Positions 1 to 7,662 of a DNA stretch of 32,796 nucleotides are shown in pieces. Each line of letters starts with the position of its first letter. Position 1 is the stretch's first letter. Position numbers and translations under genes: made by a program. Origin of the DNA: Syntrophomonas_A sp050258735 (lineage in GTDB: Bacteria > Bacillota > Syntrophomonadia > Syntrophomonadales > Syntrophomonadaceae); the NCBI GenBank assembly GCA_050258735.1, contig JBLMZJ010000072.1:1-32796 (forward strand), written 5' to 3'. A model generated the notes under the pieces. It was not told where the DNA came from and made no database searches. It worked only from the letters and a program-made list of their open reading frames with translations.

Positions 1-666
1 CTGGGGTCTCTGACCTTGTTGGCCCTGGTAGCCACCCTGGGGACGCTGTCCCTGACCTTGCTGGCCATAGCCTCCTTGAGGCCTCTGACCCTGTTGCTGA
101 CCATAACCACCCTGGGGGCGCTGTCCTGGTTGGCCCTGGTAACCGCCCTGTGGGCGTTGAGATTGTTGTCCTTGCTGACCATATCCGCCCTGTGGGCGCC
201 CACCTTGTTGACCCTGAACTCTGGGCGCTTGCTCCTGTTGAGGGGGACGACTCTGCGGTCTGGTTTCCTGATCTCTGGCTGGAGTATCGGTCTTGCCCCG
301 GGCGGGAGCACCGGGGACATTCTTAGTTTCAGGGGTAGCTGTTTTTTCAGCTGACGAACTGGGAGTCTCACTGGCTTTTTTGGGGGCAGGGGCTTGCCCG
401 GACCTGGCAGCAGGCTTAGTTGCCGTTTCAGATCCAGGTTTTTCTGCAGCGCTTCTTTTAGTGCCGGTTTTTCCGGAAGTGGATTCTGCTTTGCCTTTGG
501 CAGGTTTCTTTTCACCCATTTGCTTCCTGACCGAAACCGCCTGCGAATCCTCGATGGTACTTAACTGGTTCTTGCCGTCAATACCCATCTTCTGCAATAC
601 TTCGATAATTTCCTTACTGGGTACACCCAGTTCTTTAGCTAATTCATGAACTCTTATTTTGGCCAT
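1..666 (-). CDS. infB: Translation initiation factor IF-2, N-terminal part (cut by window edge)
   Basis: IF-2 is the GTPase that places initiator tRNA on the 30S subunit and promotes subunit joining. Only the first 222 codons are present; the GTPase core lies beyond the left edge. Residues 1-50 are a typical IF2_N domain (MAKIRVHELAKELGV...). Then comes a Lys/Ala/Pro/Thr-rich linker (about 51-140), then a Gln/Gly-rich stretch with five RPQGGY units 12-14 residues apart (codons within 28-198). The ATG at 666 overlaps the ylxQ end by 13 nt, so the two are probably translationally coupled. Position as last gene after nusA-ylxR-ylxQ matches other Firmicutes. The call is sure; full length cannot be judged. 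Confidence 0.96.
   Translation of the reverse strand, partial: MAKIRVHELAKELGVPSKEIIEVLQKMGIDGKNQLSTIEDSQAVSVRKQMGEKKPAKGKAESTSGKTGTKRSAAEKPGSETATKPAARSGQAPAPKKASETPSSSAEKTATPETKNVPGAPARGKTDTPARDQETRPQSRPPQQEQAPRVQGQQGGRPQGGYGQQGQQSQRPQGGYQGQPGQRPQGGYGQQQGQRPQGGYGQQGQGQRPQGGYQGQQGQRPQ
28..198 (-). repeat. In-frame RPQGGY tandem repeat coding for the IF-2 linker
   Basis: Five degenerate units of 36-42 nt each encode RPQGGY followed by GQQ/QGQ-type spacers. Minus-strand units cover about 181-198, 139-156, 103-120, 67-84 and 28-45; the left edge cuts a possible sixth. All spacings are multiples of three, as expected for a coding repeat that changes by slippage. The resulting linker is probably disordered. 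Confidence 0.85.
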
Positions 667-1007
667 TCAACCACCCCCGTACTGTTTTCGTCTCCCATCG
701 ACGTAACTAAATCTATTATGGAACGAGCCAGCCCTTCATCATTGATAGTAACTGCTACCCGATAGGCCTTGCCCACTGAATTGCCCAGACTGTACTTGTC
801 TCCTAGGATCAACCAGGGCACCTTTTGCTTCTTACAGTTGGCAAGCAGGGATTCTCGTGTTTTTTCCGACATATCTCCACTCAGAACCAGTAAATAGGCC
901 CGGCGCCTTATCAAGCTGGTCCGGGCTGCCATGGTCCCGGATGAGGCCTTGCCCGATTTCTGAGCCAATCCGATTAAATTGTGGATCTTGTTCAAACTAC
1001 CACACAC
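654..1007 (-). CDS. ylxQ: L7Ae-family ribosomal-associated protein YlxQ
   Basis: A 117-residue protein of the L7Ae/L30e/Gadd45 fold, which in this family binds kink-turn RNA. The N-terminal 'LIGLAQKSGKASSGT' stretch and the 'LLVLSGDMS...' and 'VPWLILGDKYSLGNSVGK' stretches are characteristic of YlxQ. The start is a GTG with GGAG five bases upstream. It lies 26 nt after ylxR and its 3' end overlaps infB, so it belongs to the rimP-nusA-infB operon. The family's exact cellular role is not well settled. The C-terminus (after about residue 100) is a little longer than in the B. subtilis protein as I recall it. Confidence 0.88.
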   Translation of the reverse strand: MCGSLNKIHNLIGLAQKSGKASSGTMAARTSLIRRRAYLLVLSGDMSEKTRESLLANCKKQKVPWLILGDKYSLGNSVGKAYRVAVTINDEGLARSIIDLVTSMGDENSTGVVEWPK

Positions 1008-1033
1008 CTTGTCTCCATTTGGTCTCTGGCACT

Positions 1034-1330
1034 TTACCCCTCATCAGCGGACATGGCTGATGCTGCCTCCGGAAGTTTTTCTCTGAGGATGTCTATAACT
1101 TCTGAAGGTATATCGTGCTCCAGTGCCTTTTGCAGCCTTTTACCCTTAATGGCTGAATTGAGGCAATCCACCTGTGGACATATATAAGCACCCCGGCCGG
1201 CCTTTTTGCCAGTAGGATCAAAATCAATCTGTCCTTCAGGGGTCCTCACTACCCGCAGCAGTTCACGTTTGCCTTTCATCTCCCGGCACCCTACACACAT
1301 GCGCTGCGGAATTTTACGGAGCTTCGTCAT
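1034..1330 (-). CDS. rnpM: YlxR/RnpM RNA-binding protein (RNase P modulator family)
   Basis: A 98-residue DUF448 (YlxR) protein. The family signature is clear: 'MCVGCREMKGK' near the N-terminus, 'GRGAYICPQ' in the middle, and a C-terminal helix 'KRLQKALEHDIP'. Family members bind RNA; the B. subtilis protein has been described as a modulator of RNase P. I chose the ATG at 1330 because GAGGAG lies about 10 nt upstream and the family starts here; an in-frame start at 1363 would only add residues buried in nusA. The gene overlaps the nusA end by 17 nt, which suggests coupling. Confidence 0.92.
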   Translation of the reverse strand: MTKLRKIPQRMCVGCREMKGKRELLRVVRTPEGQIDFDPTGKKAGRGAYICPQVDCLNSAIKGKRLQKALEHDIPSEVIDILREKLPEAASAMSADEG

Positions 1331-2378
1331 CCAGATCAGTCTCCTCGAAAAACTGACTTTCACTCTTGATATCGACTTTCCAACTGGTCAGCTTCGCTGC
1401 CAGGCGGGCATTTTGCCCTTCCTTACCGATAGCAAGTGACAGCTGGTAATCAGGCACTACCACGGTGGCCACCTTATTGGCTTCATCAATGTAGACCGCC
1501 AGTACTTTGGACGGGCTCAAGGCGTTGGCGATAAACCTCTCCGGCTCACGGTCGTATTTGATGATATCAATCTTTTCTCCGGCCAATTCGGATACGATGT
1601 TCTGTACCCTCAGGCCACGCGGACCCACACATGCACCTACGGAATCCACATTGTCCTCGTTTGAATGAACTGAGATCTTGGACCGATAGCCGGCTTCGCG
1701 CGCAATTGACTTGATCTCCACCACTCCGTCATAAATTTCGGGAACCTCCAGTTCGAAGAGACGGCGCAGAAAATGGGGATGCGCCCGGGACAAATATATA
1801 TTCGGCCCCTTGGTGCTGTTCTTGACCTCGTATATGTAGGCCTTTATCCGCTGACCCACTGTATATCTTTCGCTGGCGATCTGATCGCCGGGAAGCATGA
1901 TCCCTTCGACCCGGCCCAGTGAAACGTAAACCGTCCTGGCCTCTACCCTTTGCACCGTGCCGGTGACGATCTCACCTTCCCGTTGCAGGAACTCCTCGTA
2001 AATCAGGGAGCGCTCGGCCTCCCGCAGCTTCTGCATAACGACCTGCTTGGCGGTTTGAGCTGCGATACGACCAAAGGCATTGGGAGTGGCTTCTACATAT
2101 ACCATGTCTTCCACCTTGCATTCGGGATACAGTTCCCTGGCTTCCTCCAGCCCGATTTCTTGGCGGGGATCCTCTACCTGTTCCACTACCATTTTCTGTG
2201 AAAAAACCTTGACGTCGCCGTTGACATCATTGAACTCCACACTCACATTCTGGGTGGTGCCGAAGTTCTTTCTATAAGCTGTATTCAGAGCAGTCTTGAT
2301 AGCATCTACCAGGGCTGCCTGGGGTATGCCCCGCTCCTTTTCTATCTCATTTAAAGCTCTTATTAGTTCACTGGACAT
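1314..2378 (-). CDS. nusA: Transcription termination/antitermination factor NusA
   Basis: NusA binds RNA polymerase and nascent RNA and modulates pausing and intrinsic termination. The 354 residues show the N-terminal polymerase-binding domain (1-130), an S1 domain (about 135-198, 'GEIVTGTVQRVE'), KH1 with GPRG at 252-255 and KH2 with GKEGQN at 318-323. It ends soon after KH2 and has no C-terminal acidic repeats, as is usual outside Proteobacteria. The ATG at 2378 has GGGGGA six bases upstream and lies 12 nt after rimP. NusA may regulate its own operon through the leader hairpin at 2890-2913 (inference). Confidence 0.97.
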   Translation of the reverse strand: MSSELIRALNEIEKERGIPQAALVDAIKTALNTAYRKNFGTTQNVSVEFNDVNGDVKVFSQKMVVEQVEDPRQEIGLEEARELYPECKVEDMVYVEATPNAFGRIAAQTAKQVVMQKLREAERSLIYEEFLQREGEIVTGTVQRVEARTVYVSLGRVEGIMLPGDQIASERYTVGQRIKAYIYEVKNSTKGPNIYLSRAHPHFLRRLFELEVPEIYDGVVEIKSIAREAGYRSKISVHSNEDNVDSVGACVGPRGLRVQNIVSELAGEKIDIIKYDREPERFIANALSPSKVLAVYIDEANKVATVVVPDYQLSLAIGKEGQNARLAAKLTSWKVDIKSESQFFEETDLDDEAP

Positions 2379-2390
2379 CTTGTTTCCCCC

Positions 2391-2843
2391 TTATAAATCT
2401 GGATACAAACGGACTATGGAAACCATATCCCGCGCCAATGTCTTGGTTTCTTCCCCAGTTTCTATAACTATCTGTTTATCTGTGACACTTTTTAATACCC
2501 CGGTTATTTTGCCGGGACCCTCGTATTGTTTCAACATTTTCACCGTGACCCTCTCACCGGTAAAACGCGCAAAGTCCCGGTCCTTTTTGATTACCCGGTC
2601 GATTCCGGGAGAAGACACCTCCAAGTGGTCATAATATAGATCTTCTCCATCCACCAGAGGTTTTACCAAACGGCTGGCCCGCGTACATAATTCCAGGTCG
2701 ACCCCGGTCTCCCGGTCGATAAAGAACCTTAGAAACTGTTCCTCGTTTTCCTTCCGGTACTGCATCTCTACCAGTTCGATCCCCGCCCGGTTCAATTCTT
2801 CTTCGATCAGCGGCTCAATACTGCGCCAGGCCGCTTTGGTCAT
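2391..2843 (-). CDS. rimP: Ribosome maturation factor RimP
   Basis: RimP (YlxS) helps assemble the 30S subunit. The 150-residue product has the family pattern: an N-terminal alpha/beta domain with 'IELVEMQYRKENEEQFLRFFID', then 'YYDHLEVSSPGIDR' and a small C-terminal SH3-like barrel ('RVTVKMLKQYEGPGKITGVL'). I prefer the ATG at 2843 because GGAG stands nine bases before it; an in-frame ATG at 2858 has no Shine-Dalgarno. It is the first gene of the rimP-nusA-ylxR-ylxQ-infB operon, with its own promoter and a structured leader. Confidence 0.95.
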   Translation of the reverse strand: MTKAAWRSIEPLIEEELNRAGIELVEMQYRKENEEQFLRFFIDRETGVDLELCTRASRLVKPLVDGEDLYYDHLEVSSPGIDRVIKKDRDFARFTGERVTVKMLKQYEGPGKITGVLKSVTDKQIVIETGEETKTLARDMVSIVRLYPDL

Positions 2844-2865
2844 AATATTGCACTCCATTCATTCG

Positions 2866-2879
2866 TCGCCTGAAGGCGA
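2866..2879 (-). other. Small perfect hairpin in the rimP leader
   Basis: TCGCC-TTCA-GGCGA on the minus strand is a 5-bp GC-rich stem with a four-base loop, 22 nt before the chosen rimP start and downstream of the terminator-like hairpin. Its 12-nt core also occurs at 7672-7683. It has no U tract, so it is not a terminator by itself. Confidence 0.5.
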
Positions 2880-2889
2880 AATTACAATA

Positions 2890-2913
2890 GAAAAAGTGGG
2901 CACGCACCCACTT
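2890..2913 (-). terminator. Leader hairpin with U tract: attenuator or polC terminator
   Basis: On the minus strand AAGTGGG-TGCGTG-CCCACTT is followed by TTTCT, so five T's run from the stem end. The 7-bp stem and short U run look like a weak intrinsic terminator. It lies downstream of both the polC stop (3029) and the promoter at 2944-2973, so it can act on polC readthrough and on transcripts entering rimP-nusA. Confidence 0.72.
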
Positions 2914-2943
2914 GTAGTTTGACGTATTGGTAAGCTTAGTAGA

Positions 2944-2973
2944 AGTATAACACAGTAGGAATAAAATATTCAA
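2944..2973 (-). promoter_or_regulatory. Sigma-A-type promoter of the rimP-nusA-infB operon
   Basis: Minus strand: -35 TTGAAT (2968-2973), 18-nt spacer, -10 TATACT (2944-2949) with an extended TG one base before it. Predicted start is near 2936-2938, about 95 nt upstream of rimP. It sits in the 185-nt gap between polC and rimP. Confidence 0.72.
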
Positions 2974-3028
2974 GCCAACCATTATTAAATATTTTAGCAA
3001 GTTGCCTGTTTTTCTGCACCTTACCGGC

Positions 3029-6000
3029 TCAGGCAAAGAGACTCAGCTGAGTGCTTTCCGGCAAACCTTCCAAACAACCGTGTTTTCTGAGAACCTCCAG
3101 GGTGGTTTTATTTATATGTGAACGTTGCTGGAAGTCTTCCACCGATACGTATTCACAACCATCTCTCGCATCGACTATCAACTGGGCTGCTGCTCCCCCC
3201 AGATTGGGAAGCGCGGAAAGGGGCAGGAGCAAACCATCGGGTTCGACCAAAAACTTTTTGGCATCGCTTCGGTAAAGATCAACGGGATGGAATACAAAGC
3301 CACGGGCATACATCTCCAGGGCCAATTCGAGGATCGGCAGCAGTTTCTTATCCTTCTGCGCAGCCTGCATACCCTGACGGTTTATCTCGCGAATACGTTC
3401 CCGCACCTGGCCCTTGCCCTGCAGGATGTTTTCCGGATCAAAATCCTCGGCTCTTATACTGAAAAAACTGGCATAGAATTCACGGGGGTAGTAGACCTTG
3501 AACCAGGCTATACGAAAAGCCATCATTACGTATGCTACCGCGTGAGCCTTGGGAAACATGTATTCGATCTTAAGACATGAGTCAATGTACCATTCCGGCA
3601 CCCCGTTGTCCCGCATAGCGCCTATCTGAGCGGGGGTAAGCTTGGAGCCCTTGCCCTTGCGGACCAGCTCCATAATGTCAAAGGACTGCTTCTCCTCCAC
3701 TCCCTGATAGATCAGGTAGGTCATAATGTCGTCACGGGTACAGATCACCTCGTTCAGCGTAGCGACCTCATTTTCGATCAATGCCTGGGCATTGTTGAGC
3801 CAGACATTGGTGCCGTGAGAAAGACCGCTTATACGCACTAACTCAGAAAAGGTAGTAGGGCGGGTCGCCTCCAGCATCTGTCGTACGAAGCGGGTACCGA
3901 ATTCCGGAATGCCGTAGGTACCTATGCTGGTACCGATCTCTTTTTCGCTGACCCCCAGCGACTCCAATCCCGAAAAGATAGCCATGGCCTTTTCTTCATT
4001 GAGACGTATGGCCGAGACTTTGATCCCGGTCAGGTCTTCGAGTTCGCGGATCACAGTAGGATCGTCATGGCCGAGTATATCGAGCTTTACCAGCTGTTCA
4101 TCAACTGCGTGATAATCAAAATGTGAGGTTATGATCCCCGATTCCTGCTTGTTGGCCGGATGCTGCAGTGGAGTGAACTCCCGGATATCGTGGTCTTTGG
4201 GAACTACAATGAGTCCGCCCGGATGTTGACCGGTACTCCGACGCACCCCGGTAATACTGGCAGCCAGGCGTTTGATCTCTACCTGTCTCATGTTGACCTG
4301 CCGGCCTTCGGCATATTTTTTTACAAACCCGAAAGCGGTCCGATCGGCAATAGTGGTTATAGTACCAGCGCGGATGACATTACTGCTGCCGAAAAGTTCT
4401 TCGACGTACTGATGTGCCTTGCTCTGATAGTCGCCTGAGAAATTGAGGTCGATATCAGGAGTTTTGTCGCCCTTGAATCCAAGAAAGGTTTCGAAGGGTA
4501 TATCAAAGCCCATGTTATTCAGCTCCTGTCCGCAACATGGGCAATCCTTGAGCGCCAGATCCGCTCCGCAGGCTACGCTGCCGGTTATAAACTCGCTGTA
4601 ATGGCAATCCGGGCACAGATAATGAGGAGTCAACGGGTTTACTTCGGTGATCCCGGTCAGATAAGCTACCAACGAGGAACCGACTGATCCGCGCGATCCG
4701 ACCATATAACCGTCCCGATTGGACTTGTCCACCAGTTTGTGGGCGATAAGATATAGTACACTGAAGCCATTGGTGGTTATAGAATGCAGTTCCCGCTTGA
4801 TCCTCTCATCGACGATGACCGGCATAGTATCTCCGTAAAGCTCGCGGGCGCGCTGCCAGGTAAGCGCTACGATCTCTTCTTCGGCTCCATCGATAGCCGG
4901 CGGATAGAAGCCGGTAGGAACCGGTCTGAGGTCTTCTATTATTTCGCTCACGGCCTGTGGGTTATCAATCACCACGGCTCGGGCATCCTCAGCACCCAGA
5001 TAGGAGCATTCCTCCAGCATTTCCTCAGTAGTCTTGAAATACAGCGGCGCCTGAACTTCTGCATCTTCATAGCCCTGGCCGGCTTGGATTATACGCCGAA
5101 AAACCTCGTGATGCGGATCCAGGAAATGAACATCTCCGGTGGCACAAACTGGCTTCCCCAGCTTTTTGCCCAGCTCAACTATCCGGCGGTTGATATCCTG
5201 GAGTTCCTCTTCGGTCTTCAGCCTGCCTTCCCGTACCAGGTAAGCGTTGTTAGGCAGCGGCTGTATCTCCAGGTAATCATAAAAGGCCGCAATGGCTTCG
5301 ATGGCAGCAGTGTCCATGCCTTCCAACAACGCCTTGAATAGTTCACCGGCTTCGCAGGCAGAACCGATTATCAGGCCTTCACGTTTTGCTGTAAGATCGG
5401 CCCTAGTTATCTTAGGATGCTTATAAAAATTGTCCAGATAAGACATACTGACCAGATCGTACATGTTTTTCAGACCATTACGGTCTCTGGCCAGCAGAAT
5501 GATATGCCAGGGCTTCTCCCGGGCATCGTTTTCGACCAGGTAGGCTTCGACCCCGAGGATAAGTTTGAAGTGATAATCCTCATCTTGTTTTCGGGCTTCA
5601 GCCAGGGCATCTTTCGCCGTTTTAAAGGCCTCCGGAAAGGCCTGAATGCATCCGTGGTCGGTTATGGCCAAGGCCGGCTGCCTCCATTCTATCGCCCGTT
5701 TGACCAGGTCTTTTATCTCGGTGAGTCCGTCCATCGCGCTCATTTTGGTATGCGCATGCAGCTCGATTCTCTTTACTGGAGCTTGATCATGCCGGACGGC
5801 TTTTTCAGCAGCTTCGTAACCCTGCATGAACATAGCTATTTCCTTGGTGTTGTCATCATAGCGGATGTCCCCGCCAATACGATACCAGCTGCCCCTCTGC
5901 AGTTTATCATCTTCGGGATCGTCCACGAAGCACTTTACGTTGATGCTGTCCCGATAATCGGTCAGGTAGTAGATGACAGCGAGGCGCCCCCCTTTAAGGG

Positions 6001-6697
6001 CGGTAACCTCCTTGCCCCATACTTCTCCTTCGATCACAATGTTTTTCTGGCCTTCCTGAAGCTCTGCTATAGCTGTTATTTCCGCCCCGTTCAGTTTTAA
6101 GCCCTCATCCCTGCGGTTGTACCCCTTTTTCCTGGAGGCTACCGCCGGGGTGATGGTCAAAAGATTCAGTTCCTGGCTTCGTACTTCAGGGCTGCAGCAG
6201 CTGTTGGCCGGCGGTATGGGCTGAGTATAGAGTGCTCGCACCAGGATCCTAAGACCATATTCCTGAAAGACCCAACTGGATAGATTGGTGCATATATCGC
6301 CCCCGATAAGGTATTCAAAGTGCTCCTCATTTTCCACCAGGAAATCGATCCGTTCGCTGTCGGTCTCCCAGTTCAATTCCTGAAGCATCTCCGCCTGATT
6401 GAAAACCTGGTCGATCAGCTCACTGCGCCGTTGTTCCATTATCCATTCCAGACCGCTGTTCCAATCAAGTAAAACAGGTACGATCTGTACCTGTTCCAGG
6501 AAGGCAAAGCAATCCCTTAGGTTGTTGGTTGTTTGATCGATAAGCGTGACAGGAATGGGCCGGGGAATAGTTACATGAAGAGCCCAGGAGGAGTTGCTTT
6601 TGTATACCTCGATATGTTTTACCACACTTCCCTGCCATACTTCGGCCAGGGAATGGTCTATATGCTCCTTCAAAAAAGCATTGAAATCCATGGTCAT
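3029..6697 (-). CDS. polC: DNA polymerase III PolC-type alpha subunit lacking the 3'-5' exonuclease domain
   Basis: The replicative polymerase of Firmicutes. Visible in order: N-terminal domain (1-200), OB fold (about 205-290), PHP domain (HAHTKMS at 314-320, ITDHG 345-349, GVEAYLVEN 382-390, GSACEAGEL 445-453, GDVHF 521-525), zinc site CPDC 695-698 with CPCCG 719-723, polymerase active site PDIDLNF with D748 and D750, GQHPGG 823-828, and a C-terminal clamp-binding QLSLF (1217-1221). It has 1222 residues against roughly 1430 for B. subtilis PolC. The DEDDh exonuclease normally inserted inside PHP is absent: GVEAYLVENDAREK runs straight into PWHIILLARDRNG. The reading frame is intact and all polymerase motifs are present, so this looks like a functional exo-less PolC. 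ATG at 6697 has GGAGG seven bases upstream; mgtC ends 20 nt before. Confidence 0.97.
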   Translation of the reverse strand: MTMDFNAFLKEHIDHSLAEVWQGSVVKHIEVYKSNSSWALHVTIPRPIPVTLIDQTTNNLRDCFAFLEQVQIVPVLLDWNSGLEWIMEQRRSELIDQVFNQAEMLQELNWETDSERIDFLVENEEHFEYLIGGDICTNLSSWVFQEYGLRILVRALYTQPIPPANSCCSPEVRSQELNLLTITPAVASRKKGYNRRDEGLKLNGAEITAIAELQEGQKNIVIEGEVWGKEVTALKGGRLAVIYYLTDYRDSINVKCFVDDPEDDKLQRGSWYRIGGDIRYDDNTKEIAMFMQGYEAAEKAVRHDQAPVKRIELHAHTKMSAMDGLTEIKDLVKRAIEWRQPALAITDHGCIQAFPEAFKTAKDALAEARKQDEDYHFKLILGVEAYLVENDAREKPWHIILLARDRNGLKNMYDLVSMSYLDNFYKHPKITRADLTAKREGLIIGSACEAGELFKALLEGMDTAAIEAIAAFYDYLEIQPLPNNAYLVREGRLKTEEELQDINRRIVELGKKLGKPVCATGDVHFLDPHHEVFRRIIQAGQGYEDAEVQAPLYFKTTEEMLEECSYLGAEDARAVVIDNPQAVSEIIEDLRPVPTGFYPPAIDGAEEEIVALTWQRARELYGDTMPVIVDERIKRELHSITTNGFSVLYLIAHKLVDKSNRDGYMVGSRGSVGSSLVAYLTGITEVNPLTPHYLCPDCHYSEFITGSVACGADLALKDCPCCGQELNNMGFDIPFETFLGFKGDKTPDIDLNFSGDYQSKAHQYVEELFGSSNVIRAGTITTIADRTAFGFVKKYAEGRQVNMRQVEIKRLAASITGVRRSTGQHPGGLIVVPKDHDIREFTPLQHPANKQESGIITSHFDYHAVDEQLVKLDILGHDDPTVIRELEDLTGIKVSAIRLNEEKAMAIFSGLESLGVSEKEIGTSIGTYGIPEFGTRFVRQMLEATRPTTFSELVRISGLSHGTNVWLNNAQALIENEVATLNEVICTRDDIMTYLIYQGVEEKQSFDIMELVRKGKGSKLTPAQIGAMRDNGVPEWYIDSCLKIEYMFPKAHAVAYVMMAFRIAWFKVYYPREFYASFFSIRAEDFDPENILQGKGQVRERIREINRQGMQAAQKDKKLLPILELALEMYARGFVFHPVDLYRSDAKKFLVEPDGLLLPLSALPNLGGAAAQLIVDARDGCEYVSVEDFQQRSHINKTTLEVLRKHGCLEGLPESTQLSLFA

Positions 6698-6717
6698 CGA
6701 TTTTCCTCCGGGGTACC

Positions 6718-7392
6718 CTAGTTCAAACGGTCAATGTTGCGCAGACCTTTGATGGCAGATAACTCGTCTATCACTTCGTTGATACCTAATCCGGGCGGGA
6801 GTTCCAACAGAAGCTCAACCTCGAGCTCATCGGTCTCAGTGCGGGTCAATTGGATGTTCTTGATCAAAACTCCCATTTCTCCAAGAATAGAACCGATGGT
6901 ACCGACCTGGCCGGGACGATCCTCTACCAGCATGACAATGCCCTTGTATTCACGTAGGCCAGTCACCACCTGCTCGAACTTCACAAAGTAGATCAACACA
7001 AAGAGTATCAAGATTGTGGTAACGATTGCTGGAACGTACAGGCCAGCTCCTACCGCCAGTCCAATGCAGGCCACCACCCATAAGCCAGCGGCTGTAGTCA
7101 GCCCTCTGACTGTCGCGCCTTCACGCATGATGGTACCAGCACCCAGGAAACCTATACCGCTGACAACCTGTGCGGCAATACGACCGGGGTCAGCACTGAC
7201 TGTATGGTGATACAGCATATAAATATCGATGGATACGATCATGGCGAGAGTAGAACCAACACAGACCAGGGTATAGGTGCGCAGACCGGCGGGACGGTTA
7301 AGGCTCTCACGTTCCAGTCCGATCAGTCCGCCCAGGATACAGGCCAGGGCCAGTTTGAATATCATCTCATAATTGGACAAAACAACTACCAC
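6718..7392 (-). CDS. MgtC/SapB-family inner-membrane protein with C-terminal ACT-like domain
   Basis: Four to five membrane segments fill the first ~145 residues, beginning with the MgtC signature 'LACILGGLIGLERE' and including 'GIGFLGAGTIMREG' and 'GLTTAAGLWVVACIGLAVG'. Residues about 150-224 ('VMLVEDRPGQVGTIGSILGEMGVLI...') resemble an ACT domain, found at the C-terminus of many MgtC proteins. The family is linked to Mg2+ homeostasis and, in pathogens, to modulation of ATP synthase; no transport activity can be claimed here. The start is uncertain: GTG at 7392 has no free Shine-Dalgarno, whereas TTG at 7380 has AGGTGG eight bases upstream. It lies 20 nt before polC and just downstream of a repeat element. 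Confidence 0.88.
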   Translation of the reverse strand: MVVVLSNYEMIFKLALACILGGLIGLERESLNRPAGLRTYTLVCVGSTLAMIVSIDIYMLYHHTVSADPGRIAAQVVSGIGFLGAGTIMREGATVRGLTTAAGLWVVACIGLAVGAGLYVPAIVTTILILFVLIYFVKFEQVVTGLREYKGIVMLVEDRPGQVGTIGSILGEMGVLIKNIQLTRTETDELEVELLLELPPGLGINEVIDELSAIKGLRNIDRLN

Positions 7393-7414
7393 CTATCTGG
7401 GGAACGATTTTATT

Positions 7415-7662
7415 TAGCCACAGATTCATACAGATTAACACAGATTTTTTTCAATAGATAAACATAGATTTAACCTCTAATTCTTTTCTCCAGTAAGGCC
7501 ATAGAATCCTTTGACAAAAAACCATAAATGTCAAATTAAAATCCGAAACGGAATTATTCCTACTGGCTCAATAAAATCCGTGTAAATCTGTGCAAATCCG
7601 TGGCAAAAAATCCGTTCTCATCTGTGTCCATCCGCACCTAATCTGTGTTCATCTGTGGTTAT
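7415..7662 (-). repeat. CACAGAT-type inverted-repeat element between ispG and mgtC
   Basis: The 256-nt gap holds many copies of (C/A)ACAGAT or (C)ACGGAT about 10-17 nt apart, in opposite orientation at its two ends. The left end (7415-7447) reads TAGCCACAGATTCATACAG on plus; the right end (7640-7662) reads the reverse complement, ATCTGTGTTCATCTGTGG. Further units are at about 7575-7602 (ATCCGTG/ATCTGTG) and 7619-7627. Between the arms are a TTTGACA/TGTCAAA inverted repeat (7510-7535) and the palindrome GGAATTATTCC (7550-7560). The ispG stop codon lies within the right arm. No coding potential was seen inside; function is unknown. Confidence 0.75.

Noticed and set aside
1..198. Non-coding tandem repeat or CRISPR
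   Set aside because: All periods are multiples of three and the translated frame is the continuous IF-2 linker.
2815..3036. 73-residue minus-strand ORF between polC and rimP
   Set aside because: It overlaps the polC end and rimP start, crosses the promoter and leader hairpins, and has no family similarity.
5417..6100. 227-residue plus-strand ORF (and a 185-residue one at 4784-5341)
   Set aside because: Both lie wholly opposite polC, whose motifs are unbroken; they show no recognisable domain.
3029..6697. polC as a frameshifted or broken gene
   Set aside because: The frame is open from a well-placed ATG to a C-terminal clamp motif and all polymerase motifs are intact; only the exonuclease module is absent.
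7415..7662. CRISPR array
   Set aside because: Units are short, irregularly spaced and in both orientations; there are no uniform spacers and no cas genes.
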